Shown piece after piece: positions 33,397-44,651 of a stretch of DNA of 64,000 nucleotides. Under the pieces are notes generated by a model. It saw only the letters and a list, made by a program, of their open reading frames with translations. It was not told the DNA's origin and did no database searches. Within the stretch, counting starts at the first letter, position 1. Each line of letters starts with the position of its first letter. The translations under genes were made by a program, and so were the position numbers. Source of the DNA: Calocera cornea HHB12733 (taxonomy: Eukaryota > Basidiomycota > Dacrymycetes > Dacrymycetales > Dacrymycetaceae); assembly GCA_001632435.1 (NCBI GenBank), contig KV424032.1:38254-102253 (forward strand), in the 5' to 3' direction.

Positions 33397-34257
33397 CTAT
33401 CGCCTGCCGCCCCTCCCCTTCCCCCTCCCACCCCTCGCGCTCCCACCACGGCTCGGCTTCTCCCCACCCGCTCCAGCCGCACCGCCCTTCTCCCGTCTCC
33501 GCACCTTTTCCTTCCCCCTCGCCGTCTTCCGCCCAGCCTTGGTCTCGTACTTGAACTTGCGCTCTTTGTCCTTCTTCCCTGCGGCGGATTTCGTTTTCGC
33601 CATGGGTGGTTTAGGGGGCTTGGGCTGGCGGGGAGGCTTGGGTGCGTCAGCCGCTGACGGCTCTGCTCCCTCCACGAGTGCCGCAGTAGGAGGGTACAGG
33701 TCTGCAGAGGGGTCGAAGTCCTCGATAAGCGTCACAGTAGCGAACTGCTCCTCGCCCTCGTACTCCTCTTCCTCCTCCGCCATCCCCTCCGCATCGTCCG
33801 CCCCGTTCAGCAGCTCGACAACCTCGCCCCCAAGAGCAGCCTCGACCTGCTTGGCGTTCTCTCTCGCTTTCTCTCGCAACATCTTTCGTTTCTACCGCAA
33901 CGCGTCAGCATGCGCCTGATGCGGCCGGTGGTATGAGAGGCGCGCACGTCAGCCCGATCCTGCAGCCGCTGCAGCTTCTCCCTCTCCTTCGCCCTGTCCA
34001 CCTTCTCCTGATGCTTGGCCACTTTCCGCTTATGGAACCCCGTCAGGAAGTCTCTGTGCAGCGAGACGCCCCAAGCCGAAGCAAGTCAGCACACCAGCTT
34101 TGCATGCCTGTGCTGGGAGGGAGAGAGGGACGCACCGGCGCGCATCCTCGTCGAACACCACCTCCTGCACCTGCTCTCGCCTCGCCCGCTTCTTGGCTTC
34201 CCAAACGGAGCGCGAATGCGTGAGGATGGACGAGTTTGACGGGCCGGCGGTGGCCAT
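33397..34257 (-). CDS. Nucleolar RRP17/NOL12-family protein
   Basis: Exons are 34257-34136, 34053-33948 and 33891-33397 (240 aa). The signature EVVFDEDARRDFLTGFHKRK, followed by a Lys/Arg/Glu helix (KVDRAKEREKLQRLQDR), is typical of RRP17/NOL12. These proteins act in 60S ribosome assembly and 5' processing of pre-rRNA. The middle is acidic (AEEEEEYEGEEQF), and the C-terminus is very basic with Lys-Pro and Gly-Arg repeats ending GKGRGGRR, consistent with nucleolar and RNA binding. The stop is TAG at 33397-33399. Confidence 0.85.
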
Positions 34258-34559
34258 TCTGGTGTCGGATTCGGGTAGGTGAGTGGGCGTAGGGATTGAG
34301 GGTGAGATGCGAGGTTGCGAGCAGGACAAGACCAGGCAGAAAGTTGTCAGAACCCTAGCATAGCCACTTCAAGCAGGTGACGCGAGGAAGTAGAGCCATC
34401 ATGAAGCTGTGGGCACCAAGAGAATATTAATGCGATGTTTATCACATTTCGACGGTAATGTGAGGCTTTTTGTTGTACAAAGATATGCAAGAGGAAATGT
34501 ACGCCAGCAAGTGTGAGAGGAAAGTGTAACGGAATGATCGGCTGCGGAGGTGCCCTCAG

Positions 34560-35385
34560 CTAGAACCCTCTTCGCCCACTGCTGCTCAGCCCAATGAGCG
34601 TGACCCGCTCCCGGACTTTCTTCTCCACGCCCGTCCCGCACACCATCCTGTCCACCTGGTTCCTCGGCTTGTGCCCAGCCAGCGCCTTCCGCGTCTCCGC
34701 CACGACGGCCATGACCTGCGCATCGTCGACGCCCTTGATCCTCCCGACGTACGCGGGCGGGAGCGGCTGCTCCTGCAACGCCGACAGGCCGTGGAACATG
34801 ACGTGTGCCATCCACCGGCAGGGCAGGCCGGGCGGCTTCAGCGCCGGGTACAGCCGCTGCATGGACAGGGCGAGGTAGGCGAACTCGAGCAGGGAGATGC
34901 CTGTGTCGTCGTACGTCTGCTCGGCGACCATCGTCACCGCTTTGCGCGTCTTGAGGTACGAGTTGCGCGGGTCGAGCATGGGCGCGAAGAGCTCGGCCCA
35001 CATCCTGCACAAGGCTGTCAACGCACGCTCAGGATTCAATTGGAGGCGGGAGAGCAGACCTTAGCGCCGGCCCCTTTGTCTTTCCTTCTGCATCGTGGTC
35101 CGCATCCCACACGACCATGGCGACGGGTTCATCGTCCTCCGGTCCCTGCATCCACAGGACGAGCCAGTGGTGGCCGTTGAGCTCCCCGCTCATGTTGTAC
35201 TCGCACTTGACGACATAGACGTCCTCCGCGGTAGGGTCCTGCAGGCAGGCATTGAGGAAGTCTGCGGAGGAGCAGGCGCAGCCGAGCGGGAGGTTGGAGA
35301 TGGGCACGGAGAGGATGTACGGGTGGGAGTGGGTGAAGGGGAGCGAGATCTGCGGGGCCGAGGCGGCGGACTGCGCGGCGCCCAT
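34560..35385 (-). CDS. Unknown protein with N-myristoylation-like start
   Basis: Exons are 35385-35060 and 35004-34560 (256 aa). The start MGAAQSAAS fits the N-myristoylation pattern (Gly2, Ser6). The first half has strands such as VYVVKCEYNMSGELNGHHW and LVLWMQGPEDDEPVAM. The second half is helical: LDPRNSYLKTRKAVTMVAEQ and LLEFAYLALSMQRLYP. No catalytic motif or known domain was recognised. The single intron (55 nt, phase 2) joins LR to MWAEL. Membrane association is inference from the first residues only. Confidence 0.7.
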
Positions 35386-36100
35386 GGTGCAGGAGTGGCG
35401 AGGTGGGTCAGGGGTGACAGGCGCACGGAGATAAGCGCGCCTAAGTGCGTGTCTCGGCGGGGACGGCGAGCAGAGGGCGAGGGTGCACGAGAGACAGGGA
35501 GAGGGCGACGGGCGGGGATTGGTATCGGCCAGCCGCTGGCCTTACCCCTGCATTATATACGTCTCACCCCCATCGCGCCCCGTGCCTCGGCGCTGCCACT
35601 CAAGTGGCGTCTTCTCCCCCCTTCGCCCCCGGGCCTAAGCTGCAGGGGCAAGAGAAGGTCGTTGTGGCCGCTCTACCGACGCACGCCTCGCGGGCGCGCG
35701 GCCGGTCCCCGCACGGTGCTCGAAGTCATGGCGACAATCAGCGCTGTATCGCCGCTCTAGCGCCGGGCCATTGCCGTTCCCGCAGGGACAGGGGGGTTGA
35801 GAAGACGGGCGAGGGAGCGAAGACGGCGGACGGGGCGAGAGGTCTCCTGTTGTTCGTGGGGAATAGGCTCGCGCGAAGCTGGAGGTGCGCTGATAGAGAG
35901 GACCGCTCGGCGCAGGGCGGCGCGGAGGAATGCTCACGCGCGAATCAGCGTTTGCCACGCGCACGTGTACGGAAGCCTTTCGCGGACAGCTTCGCCTCAG
36001 CCAATCAGCGGGCCAGAAAGGCTTGGTAAGCACTTGGACCCCAGGGTGCCTCGCACGACGCGGACCTTCCACTGCCCTAGGGGCAGGGAAATGGAAGCAA
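35386..36100. other. GC-rich upstream region
   Basis: It contains the promoter side of the preceding gene (including TATATA near 35555) and the left copy of a 31-nt inverted repeat at 35962-35992, followed by a CCAAT at about 36001. No gene is seen. Confidence 0.45.
35962..35992 (+). repeat. 31-nt inverted repeat, left copy
   Basis: This begins with CACGTGTACGGAAG and ends CGCGGACAGCTT. Its exact reverse complement lies at 38504-38534. Homology does not extend clearly beyond these 31 nt on either side. Confidence 0.85.
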
Positions 36101-36564
36101 AAGGGATAACTTAGTAATAATTCACACACTTAATCTGTATTGCATGCAGCACTTTGTGCATAGTTGTCACTTCAATTGAGGGATTCAGATGTCAATACTT
36201 ATAAAAGTTATATAGACTAACTATCAAAATATATAGCCAAAAAATGGAATAAAATTACACAATTGAATACTGTGAGTGTCAGAGTGACCCTGTGTCTGTG
36301 TCAGGGGACACTGTGAGGGCACACAGTCTAGCAAGGCTGCCGACTAAACCCGACCGAGTCAAAGAGACCGAAGATAAGGGATTTGGGGGAGGTCGTGGCT
36401 GACAGTATCCAATAATCAACCAATCGTACCCTTCGTAAGTCCAACTAGGAGATACGTGGGATGTTGAAGGTAGTTCGGATGGAGCAGGCAGAGTTCGGAG
36501 GGAGTTCGGATGTTCGGAGCAAGAGGACGGATGTGATGACCAGGCTTTCTCACAAGACTATGGA

Positions 36565-36591
36565 GATTCCTCAGAGATCAGATCTAAGGAG
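36565..36591 (+). repeat. Near-palindromic motif, copy 1
   Basis: Core TCAGAGATCAGATCTAAGGA. It is an imperfect palindrome with half-sites TCCTCAGA and TCTAAGGA. Confidence 0.55.
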
Positions 36592-37146
36592 AAGCTACCA
36601 AAGCTACCGAGGTTTATATACGAGTATACAATCATAGCCTCAGCTTCTCCCGAAACGCCGAGGTGAGACCCGACACTGCCCAGGACACAGCCGAGGCATA
36701 GCCCGCACAGCCGAAGCATAGCCGAGTGGGCACTGCCTTACCTAAGCCTGTACCAAGTATCCAAAGGTTTATGCCAAAGGTGCGACTTTGTAACCAAAGA
36801 CCTGAATGCGGAGCCGAGTTCTGGGGAACTGTCAAGGGTGGTCGAAGGTGTCCGAGTGTTGCGAGATCGTGCCTGAGTTGGCCGAACTTGGTGTCCCCTG
36901 ACAAAATCCATGGAGTCAGGGGTTATCAGGGCACACAATACTAGACACAAGGCTGTCTGCAAAAGTGGTCCAAGACTGTCAAGAAGGGGACGAGATGTTG
37001 AGAGAGAGGGATGGTATGGAAGTAATGGAGGAAAGCTGAGCACCAGATATCGCGAGAGTTTGTCTGACAGTATTGAGAGGTTGCTGAGGTTTTGAAGTTT
37101 TGATTGAGATTGCAATGCCTAGTTCAACTACACAAGTATTGTGGAG

Positions 37147-37172
37147 GATCCTAAGAGATCAGATCTAAGGAC
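37147..37172 (+). repeat. Near-palindromic motif, copy 2
   Basis: Core TAAGAGATCAGATCTAAGGA, differing from copy 1 at one position in the core and also alike just upstream (ACAAG...TGGAG). Confidence 0.55.
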
Positions 37173-37560
37173 GAAACTGCAAACGTGTCAGGGCACAACA
37201 GCAACTCCGAAGCCTATTCTGATATTCTGGACTCCGCAACACCTTGAAACCCCATGGAATAGCTCAATACGGAACGGAATGGGACAGGACAAGATGTCCC
37301 AGCCTCAGGCAATGCCCAGGCTCCTATTCCAAAGGTTCTCCAGGTATTACAGTCCATTCCCACCCTTGCATAGCCATGCGCAACCTCTGCACTGCCCCAA
37401 GGCGATGCATCACCGGAATGCTGTTCCAACAAGCGGAATGGGCAGTGCAGGATCGGAATAGGCTATACAAGGGCACAGGAAGGCTAGACAACACTCCTGA
37501 CATGTTTCGGATAGCGGTGCACTCCGAATTCCTATATATAGTAGACTAGGATAGTACAGG

Positions 37561-37589
37561 AGTCCTCAGATCTGATCTCTGAGGATTCC
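37561..37589 (-). repeat. Near-palindromic motif, copy 3 (inverted)
   Basis: Read on the minus strand it gives TCAGAGATCAGATCTGAGGA, matching copy 1 except one base. Confidence 0.55.
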
Positions 37590-38503
37590 CCGCAACCTCC
37601 TGTGGGAGATAGTAACCCAGCATCTCATCTCATACCTATTCCGCTCTCTGCTTGCCCGTCTACACCTGCCAATTCCTATTCCGGACTGCCAACTCCGGAA
37701 TTGTGTAATTCCGACCTCCCATCCTCAAATGGAGCAGGAATAGCTCAATATTGACTCCGCCCCTTTGGAATTGGTTGTAGTGTGTTCCCCTACACATTCC
37801 CCCTCTATCCCCCTCCTCGGAATTGGCCCCACAAGTCAACCACTTCACCAAATATCCGGAATCACCCGTTCCGGACCTCCAGCCACCAAACGGAAGCGGA
37901 ATTGGACTCTATCACATTCCAGGGAATTGGAATAGCATAGACAACATCCCCTGCACCCTCTCCACCTATTCCAATTCCTCCGGCTGGTCCTATTGTGGGT
38001 TGTGTGCCCTCACAGAACGGGTCGATACTATATACAAGAAGGCCAGAAGCATCTTCAAAAGGGGAACTGTACAGTCAGTTTAGGGCAAGCACCTCTTACC
38101 TTTGAAGAATAGGGACACTCTGTTGAGATGGTTTTGAGACTGTCAAGATGGGGTTTGTGCCTTCTTGGTTTGAGATCCTATATCGTGAGGGATTGGTTTT
38201 GGTGAGTCCTGACAGGGGTCAATGTGGGACCAAAAGGTTCATCCCCTAACCCATGACCTGGGGATTTCCTATCAGATGTGATATACCCGGATAATATTTC
38301 ATAGTATATTAGCATTGACAAATATGCCTGCCTATATACGGCACTACAATAATGCATGCTTCATACTCAATAAATATGAGATGTGTCACACCCCAGGTAC
38401 CACCATTGCCATAAATTGCTCCCATTTTACTTCCATTTGAAGTGCACCCTATTCTGCCAGGTGCTCAGCCCGCGCCGCAACGCGGGGTCTGAGGACCCTA
38501 AGC

Positions 38504-38534
38504 AAGCTGTCCGCGAAAGGCTTCCGTACACGTG
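38504..38534 (-). repeat. 31-nt inverted repeat, right copy
   Basis: Perfect reverse complement of 35962-35992. It closes the AT-rich block on the right. Confidence 0.85.
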
Positions 38535-40715
38535 GACCCGTCCACCGCCCAACGGCCCAGTCGCGGCTTCTCCCGAGCAGGGGCCGTCGCTGATTAGGCT
38601 GCACGGGCTTAAGCCTCCCTAATGTCCGAGTTGTTGATGGAACTGGGCAGAAACTGAAAGACTGTCTCCGTCTGTCCACCCCCACTCCCTTTGTTCGCCC
38701 CCTCCATCCGACACGCCGGGGTGGCCGCACTCATTCATCCATCTCCCGAGCGGCCAGCCCTTTGTCCCCGGCGGCGGCCTGCCTGCAAGCGGCTGGCAGC
38801 GAGACAAAGGTTGCAGTAGCCTGTAGCTTAATTACGCCTCCCCTCGCACGCACGCCCTCCACCGTCCTCCAACAACATCCAACAATTCCCCCATTGTTCT
38901 CTTCCCGAGCGGCACGCTAGGCCGTTTGGGGCGATTGTCCGATCTGTGCGCGGCAACTTCTGGCCCGGCGCTCTGGAGCGCTTATGTACCGGGTGGGCAA
39001 CGTGTTGCGGATGTTCTGGAGTGCTCTGATGAGCAGGGCCGGCGGTTACGTCAATCGCTACGTCAATGGCTTGGGACAGGAACGGGCTTCGGGATACTAC
39101 GCGCGGGCACCGTGTTGGTAGGACGACGTGCTTCTGAGGAGGTTCAGCGGGGACGCAAGATGTTTCATGCTACGGAGACGGAGAAGAAGCATGTCTTTGC
39201 TGCAAGAGTATCCATCTACAGAGCGAGGCATTCCCTGAATGAGAGGAAGGACAAAAGGAAAAGTGAAGGTTTGGTCTCCGGCTCGGCAGGATATACCGCC
39301 GAGGCTCCGTCTCCACGCCGGCATCATTTGTGAGCCAAGTAGAGATACGTGCTACCGGCAGTTGCAAGATGCGTGGTACGTTGCAGTCCGCCTTCCGTCG
39401 CACGGAGGACACAGCCCCGGAGATCCTGGGACTCCCGGCAAGAAATCCCCACTAACTGCTGTACTCAAGAGAAAGTACGGCAGCGTCCTAGTAGCGCGTC
39501 AATCCGGCTCGCTGTATGCAGGAATTGGAGAGCCAGCGGGGAGCTCTACAGTGTCCAGCGGGCATGTCGAGGAGGGATACGAGGGATCCACTTTCAGCTG
39601 TCAGGCATCTCATAATCACATTGGCCTTCAGTTGCCAATGCCAGTCGTGTAGAATAGATATGAAGATATTCTTGTATCATAAGGCCATCGTTGTGCAGGG
39701 ATCGGTCTTGGACAGGGGACTGCAGGCAGCTGGCGCGGTTTCACAGGTCGTTGTTTACTGTCTCGCAAGTCACGTGCAGATCAGACACAGTTCCGCGGTC
39801 ACGTTCTGCCGAACGACGGAGCCTACTTCACGTCCCTCTGCCCTTCCAGACTCTACAGGACAAACTGGTCATGGTAACTATCTTACCTCAATAGGTAGTT
39901 GACAGCTGAGCGCCTCTAACTTGTTTCCTGCGCTGAGAGCAGTGGGTAACGCCGAACCGCCTCGGCGATTGGGTAACGCCGAACCGCCTCGGCGATAACC
40001 CTCTCTCACGCGACGTTGATTGCCAGGAACGCGCCCATCACATGATCTCAGCATCTACTGGTCAGTCATTTCCTCGACATTGGAAGTTTTATATGCCGAG
40101 CCTCACGGTTCACCCAAGCTGGCAGTTCGGCGGCACGACTCCGAGCACGCGCACCGTCTTTGCTCACGACACACAGCGATGAAGGTCCACCAGCTCTTTA
40201 CAGCGGCGACTCCAGCTGCCACCATGTCTCGCACCATCATCCCACGCTTGCGTGGCTACCTCCTAGCCATAATTAACAGCAATACTGAACCGCCATCGTC
40301 AAGCGCACCGTCTCCACACCGCCCGAGGCTGTGCGCGGTCCCCGCCTCCCGTCAGGGTTCGACGCGTTTTCAGCGCACCTCGCCGTCGGCCACCGCCCAG
40401 TCGCATTCAGTCCTCCGTCTGCCAAGGCACGGCACTTTGACCAAGCTCCTCAAAGTCTTGGCTTCTCAGGCTACCATAATGCGCCCGGCTCGCCCACGGC
40501 AGAGTGACGCGTGCGTGGGCACGCCCGGGCTGGCCACCCGCGGTCGAAGAAGCACGCCCTGGGCGGTACTGAGAGTGCTGATGTGATGCCAGCCTATTTG
40601 CAAGATAAACGACCGGAGATGTTGCGGAGCTGGTGACCAGTACGATTGATGCCCGTTCGACACCCTCCATACCCATACCTACATCCTGCACGTAGACTGC
40701 CACATACCACGCGTG
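38535..40715. other. 2.2-kb gene-poor stretch
   Basis: Several open frames exist, none with recognisable domains or splice structure. It contains a tandem repeat at 39944-39996 and ends in the upstream region of LtrA-like copy 1. Confidence 0.45.
39944..39996. repeat. Tandem 27-bp duplication with hairpin
   Basis: Two adjacent, identical units of about 27 bp begin GGGTAACGCCGAACCGCC. Each contains GCCGA-accgcc-TCGGC, able to form a small stem-loop. Confidence 0.8.
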
Positions 40716-43566
40716 ATGGGATCGCCAACGGAGTATACCGAGGTGGACAAACAGTCGCAGTACCAAGAAGTCAAGGACCGGTGAGTCACCTTCCCTTCCC
40801 CATTCACCTCGCTAACAAGTAAGCAGACCAGTCCACATCTCCGTGGCTGGCCCCCTCCTACCCCTCGTCATCCAGCAAGCTCCGCGCCCAGGGAACGAGC
40901 CCGACGAGACATGGTGGCTCTCCAAGTCGCAGCGCGCGCCTGCGTATCTCGACCTCCTGTACGACCTTGCGATCGCGGCCGTGCTGAGCGTGTCCGGGGA
41001 CAAGCACGAGCTGATGAGTGCACAGTCCATGCTGGCGTACTTCAGCTACTTCATCATCACCTGTGCGCTTGTCCTCCCAACCCACCTCATCGTGCACATG
41101 CTGACCGAGGATGTAGGTTGGGTATGGGCCTCCCAGTGCCTGTACGACTCGCGCTACCAGTCCAACGACTGGCTGCACAGGCTGTTCAAGCTTCTCCAGC
41201 TCGCCTCCTTCACCTACATATGTCGGCGTCTTCGCGCAGGACTTTGACCCGTCATACATTGTCCGTCCGAGCGATATCTCGACACCGGATGCGGTAGCAG
41301 CAGTCGGGGGGAGCAAGAGCTTCAACGGCGTTGCGCTGGCATACGCGGTATCCAGGATCCTGCTAGCCGTGCAATACATGTATAGTGCGCCCACCCGCTT
41401 CCTCCCCACCTACACTCCACTAACGCAGCCTACAGTAACCTGCGTAACTCAAAAACGCGCCCGCCGCGAGCGGCTCCAGTCGTTCCTCATCCCCATCGTC
41501 ACCCTCCTCATATCCGCGCTGTGCTGGATCATCGCCGGCCTCCTCCCCCTCAATGCCATCGCCAAGCTCGTCCTCGCCTATGGCGCTCTGGGAGCAGAGG
41601 TCGTGGTCACACTCGGCTCGGGGCATCTGAAGAGGGCCATCGCGCCCGCAGCGGGGTTGTTGGCGGAACGCTTTGCCGATTTGACGCTGGTTATATTAGC
41701 AGAGGGCGTGCTGGGGCTCGTCAAAACGCTCGCGGATGTGGTGTCTGGGTTTGGGTTAGCAGCGGGTGGGCGTATGCTGCCTGCATGTGCGTGTATCGCC
41801 CAGTATTCTCATAGGTGCAATCTTGACATGTTGACAGACTCCGAATGTTTTTGCTCCCTCATCATCGTCTTCGTCATCTGGCACTTCATCTTCCATGCAT
41901 TCAACCCCGAAGAGCGATTCAAATCACGCAAGCTCGCCAGCGCCTGGGCCTTCTTCCACCTCCCGCTGCACTTTGTGATCCTGCTTGTCCTCTCGTCCAT
42001 GAAAAACGTGGCCGTCTACGAGAACGTCGGCGGTGCGCTGAATGTCCTGGTGCCGATCTTCAACCAGGCGCTGAACAACACCGGGGAGACTGCCGATTAC
42101 AAGATGTTCGATGCTGCGCTCACTCCAGACGAGATCCTACAGTTCCATAAGCTGAATCTACAACCGACGTTCATTACCGAGATCAACCTTCTCAATCAGC
42201 AATATCTTACCGCAGCAGACAATACCGATGATCTGCCTGACTTTGATCCATATGTCGATGCGATGCAGTATGGCGCACAGGTGTGCATGGAGGTAGCCAA
42301 GGTGAGTACCTTCAAGCCCGGTTTCAACACATCGCTTATCAGTTCAGACCTACGAGATCACATTCACTCAGATGACCACAGAGGCCTACGCAAACCTGTC
42401 GAATGTGGAGCGGTCCTGGAGCACGAATGATACACAACTTCACCTCCAGGAGAGCCTCGCGTACGAGTGGTACAACTAATTCCTAGATGTCTACTTCACG
42501 GACCTCATGACGCCTTCGTTGTATTTCATGCCCTGCGCGGTGAGCTGCTACATATTGACGGCCAGTGCGCTCGCTGACTTGTGGTAGGGAGCACTGGTCA
42601 TCTTGGCAGCTTTGCTCACCGTGTTCCGCACGCAAGGATCGGAAGAACAGGAGCCAGCACCTGGCGAGATCTACGGGCGAGAACCCGAACAGCCCATCGA
42701 ACTACAGCGACTAAAGCCCCCAAGAACATCAAGCTTCGATTCGCAATGGTCTGTGACAGATCGTTTGAAAAGGCTATTTGGAGTTCCAATATGTCCGTCT
42801 CAAGCAGTCCATTGTTCTGAACGGCGTACTGAGGCTTAACGTAGATGTGTTAGAATGGGTTCCGTTATCGCTCCATCTCCTCATCGGCATCGGCTTGTGT
42901 CTAAGCGCGATTCTTGATACATCCAAGAGCCATGACGCCGCCAATGCTGCTTTTCATGTTCTGGATGCAGGATGGACATGTGCGCTCATTCTTGTTCGCT
43001 GATCGAGCCTATTCCGACATTGTTCATAGTGACGATTGTTGCGCTAGCATATGGTGTACTGATCGTCGCCGATCTCGTATGTGTCCGGCATGATCGGCGA
43101 ACAGAATTGCAGCTGACCAGCGTCCAGGCTGTTCTTATTATTGTCCGTGTAGCGAAGGGTGGCCCACTTCTTGACAAGATCTCGCGTCGTCGTGCAAGTC
43201 AGAACACTCGTGAGTGTCCGTATGCGTTTTCCCATGTTTCCGTCTGATCGTGTCATAGTCGTACCGGAGACTGCACCGTCTGGGTTTTCAACGTGGCCGT
43301 CAACAACCCTAATCAACCAGTTCCCAGTGCTGCCGGAAATGCCGAAACTGTCTATTCTTCACCCGTCTGAAGTAGGCCCTAAGACACCATTACTTGTCCC
43401 CATTGTCCACGAGGCGGAAAACGAAGACGACCAGCGCACAGAGCGGGTAGGAGGTGAGCAATCAGTCGACGAGCCATTTGATGCGCCTATGGTGCGCAAC
43501 GTAACCGATGACTCATTTTCGCGGATGTACGGCGGTTCGCCTCATGTCACGAACGTACATCAATAG
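40716..43566 (+). pseudogene. LtrA-like membrane protein, copy 1, with two lesions
   Basis: The ATG at 40716 begins MGSPTEYTEVDK. The chain then follows copy 2 exon by exon: RAPAYLDLLYDLAIAAVLS, CWVWASQCLYDSRY, then VILAEGVLGLVKTLADVVSGF, IWHFIFHAFNPEERF and VILAALLTVFRTQG. The hydrophobic family core resembles bacterial low temperature requirement protein A. Two breaks are seen. A net +1 shift lies at about 41216-41225, where copy 2 reads FTYIGVFAEQF and copy 1 must change frame. An in-frame TAA at 42478-42480 falls within the aligned segment before DLMTPSLYFMPCA. All introns and the long C-terminal tail to 43566 remain intact, so loss is recent or the sequence has local errors. Confidence 0.7.
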
Positions 43567-43810
43567 TCACGAAAGCATCACAAAGGGAATCAAGGACTGA
43601 GGATGGATCTATTTATGTACTTCCATATAGATTTACCAAGGCTAATGCAGTTGAAGACATCGGGAATGAGCACCGCGTCAGTCACGCGGACGACTAATCA
43701 GGCGCAGCCGGGTTTCCATATTTGTGCTGCGGAGCCGTATGGAGTCTTCAGAGTAGGGGCGCCGCCCTTTGTCTTTACTTTAGCGACTCTCCCACGACAA
43801 ACACCTTTCA

Positions 43811-44533
43811 ATGGACATCAAATCTACTCGGTCTTCAATTGACGAGTTGCGCCCTCTTACGCACCACCAAGCCGGGAGTCAACCGCGCATCACCGAAGTG
43901 CGAGTTTGTCAGGAAGGGACGCTATTGAAGCACTTCTTCCTTGTGCTTTCCATCTCAGACGCTCCAGGATGGACAACCTCTTTCATTGTATACGAAGTAG
44001 ATCAGCTGGATAGAGGGGATGCCGGTGGTTTTCTGGAGTGAGCAGACTGGTACTTCAACTTTCCACCAGGCTGACAAGTCGACTGTAGACCCGTCCACAC
44101 AGCATCTCGGTCCTGCACCTGTCACGCCGCCAGTACTCGATGGGCCGATGTGATGTCTAAGCGAGGCAAAGTCATCACCCTCCATGCTTTACCACTACAC
44201 TACTCTGATGGATTCACTCCAACGGCCTTTCTTGATCTGGCCGCCCAAATACAGCAGCGGCAGCACAAGCTGGGACAATCCGACGTTCAGTGCCGCTCGT
44301 TTACGGACCTGGTCTGGCGTGCCGTCCATACGCAGGTTGAAGTCCCTCTACCGAGTATGGCTGCGCAGCCGAGATGGGGCAGGATATCACACAGTTCGAG
44401 AATATCGGACGAGGCCATAGCAGCCCTTGTACGCATGTCTCAGCAGGTGGCTAGAGGCGAGAAAGGGTTAGGAAACGAGGATGAGAACCGCTCGGAGTAT
44501 GGATTGTGTGACTTTGACATTGTAGAACTGTGA
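43811..44533 (+). CDS. Unknown two-exon protein
   Basis: Exons 43811-44037 and 44089-44533 join in phase 2 to give 223 aa. Visible stretches include LLKHFFLVLSISDAPGW, FIVYEVDQLDRGDAGGF, RWADVMSKRGKVITLHALPL and the C-terminal SDEAIAALVRMSQQVARGE. The acidic end reads CDFDIVEL. I recognise no family, catalytic motif, signal peptide or membrane helix. Support comes from the clean GTGAGC...TAG intron that keeps frame and from coding-like composition. It converges on the next small gene with 118 bp between stops. Confidence 0.55.
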
Positions 44534-44651
44534 TACTACATGACTGAAAGCGCTACTTCGAGATCTTGAATGAACACGTCCAGTCCGTAATTCGAGTCCG
44601 TGGCATGTTACAATGCGATCTTGCTCATGCGACCAATGCGCTTCACTCGCG

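Larger units (their letters stand above)
36101..38455. repeat. AT-rich, gene-free block, probably mobile-element remains
   Basis: Base composition changes sharply at both ends relative to the GC-rich neighbours. The interior is full of GGAAT/ATTCC words and short shared pieces (for example GTCAGGG-GCACA at about 36300, 36915 and 37187). It also has three copies of a near-palindromic AGATCAGATCT motif. A TGTCACACC at about 38384 resembles LTR-type ends. No transposase, gag or pol frame is visible, so the class is unresolved; a degraded LTR or non-autonomous element is the best guess. Confidence 0.45.

Noticed and set aside
11500..34000. Secondary-metabolite cluster built from NmrA, UGT, MFS and oxidoreductase genes
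   Set aside because: No backbone enzyme (polyketide synthase, NRPS or terpene synthase) is visible and housekeeping genes lie between; co-location is not enough.
36632..37549. Open frames inside the AT-rich block as transposon genes
   Set aside because: All under 130 codons with no gag, protease, reverse transcriptase, integrase or transposase motif.
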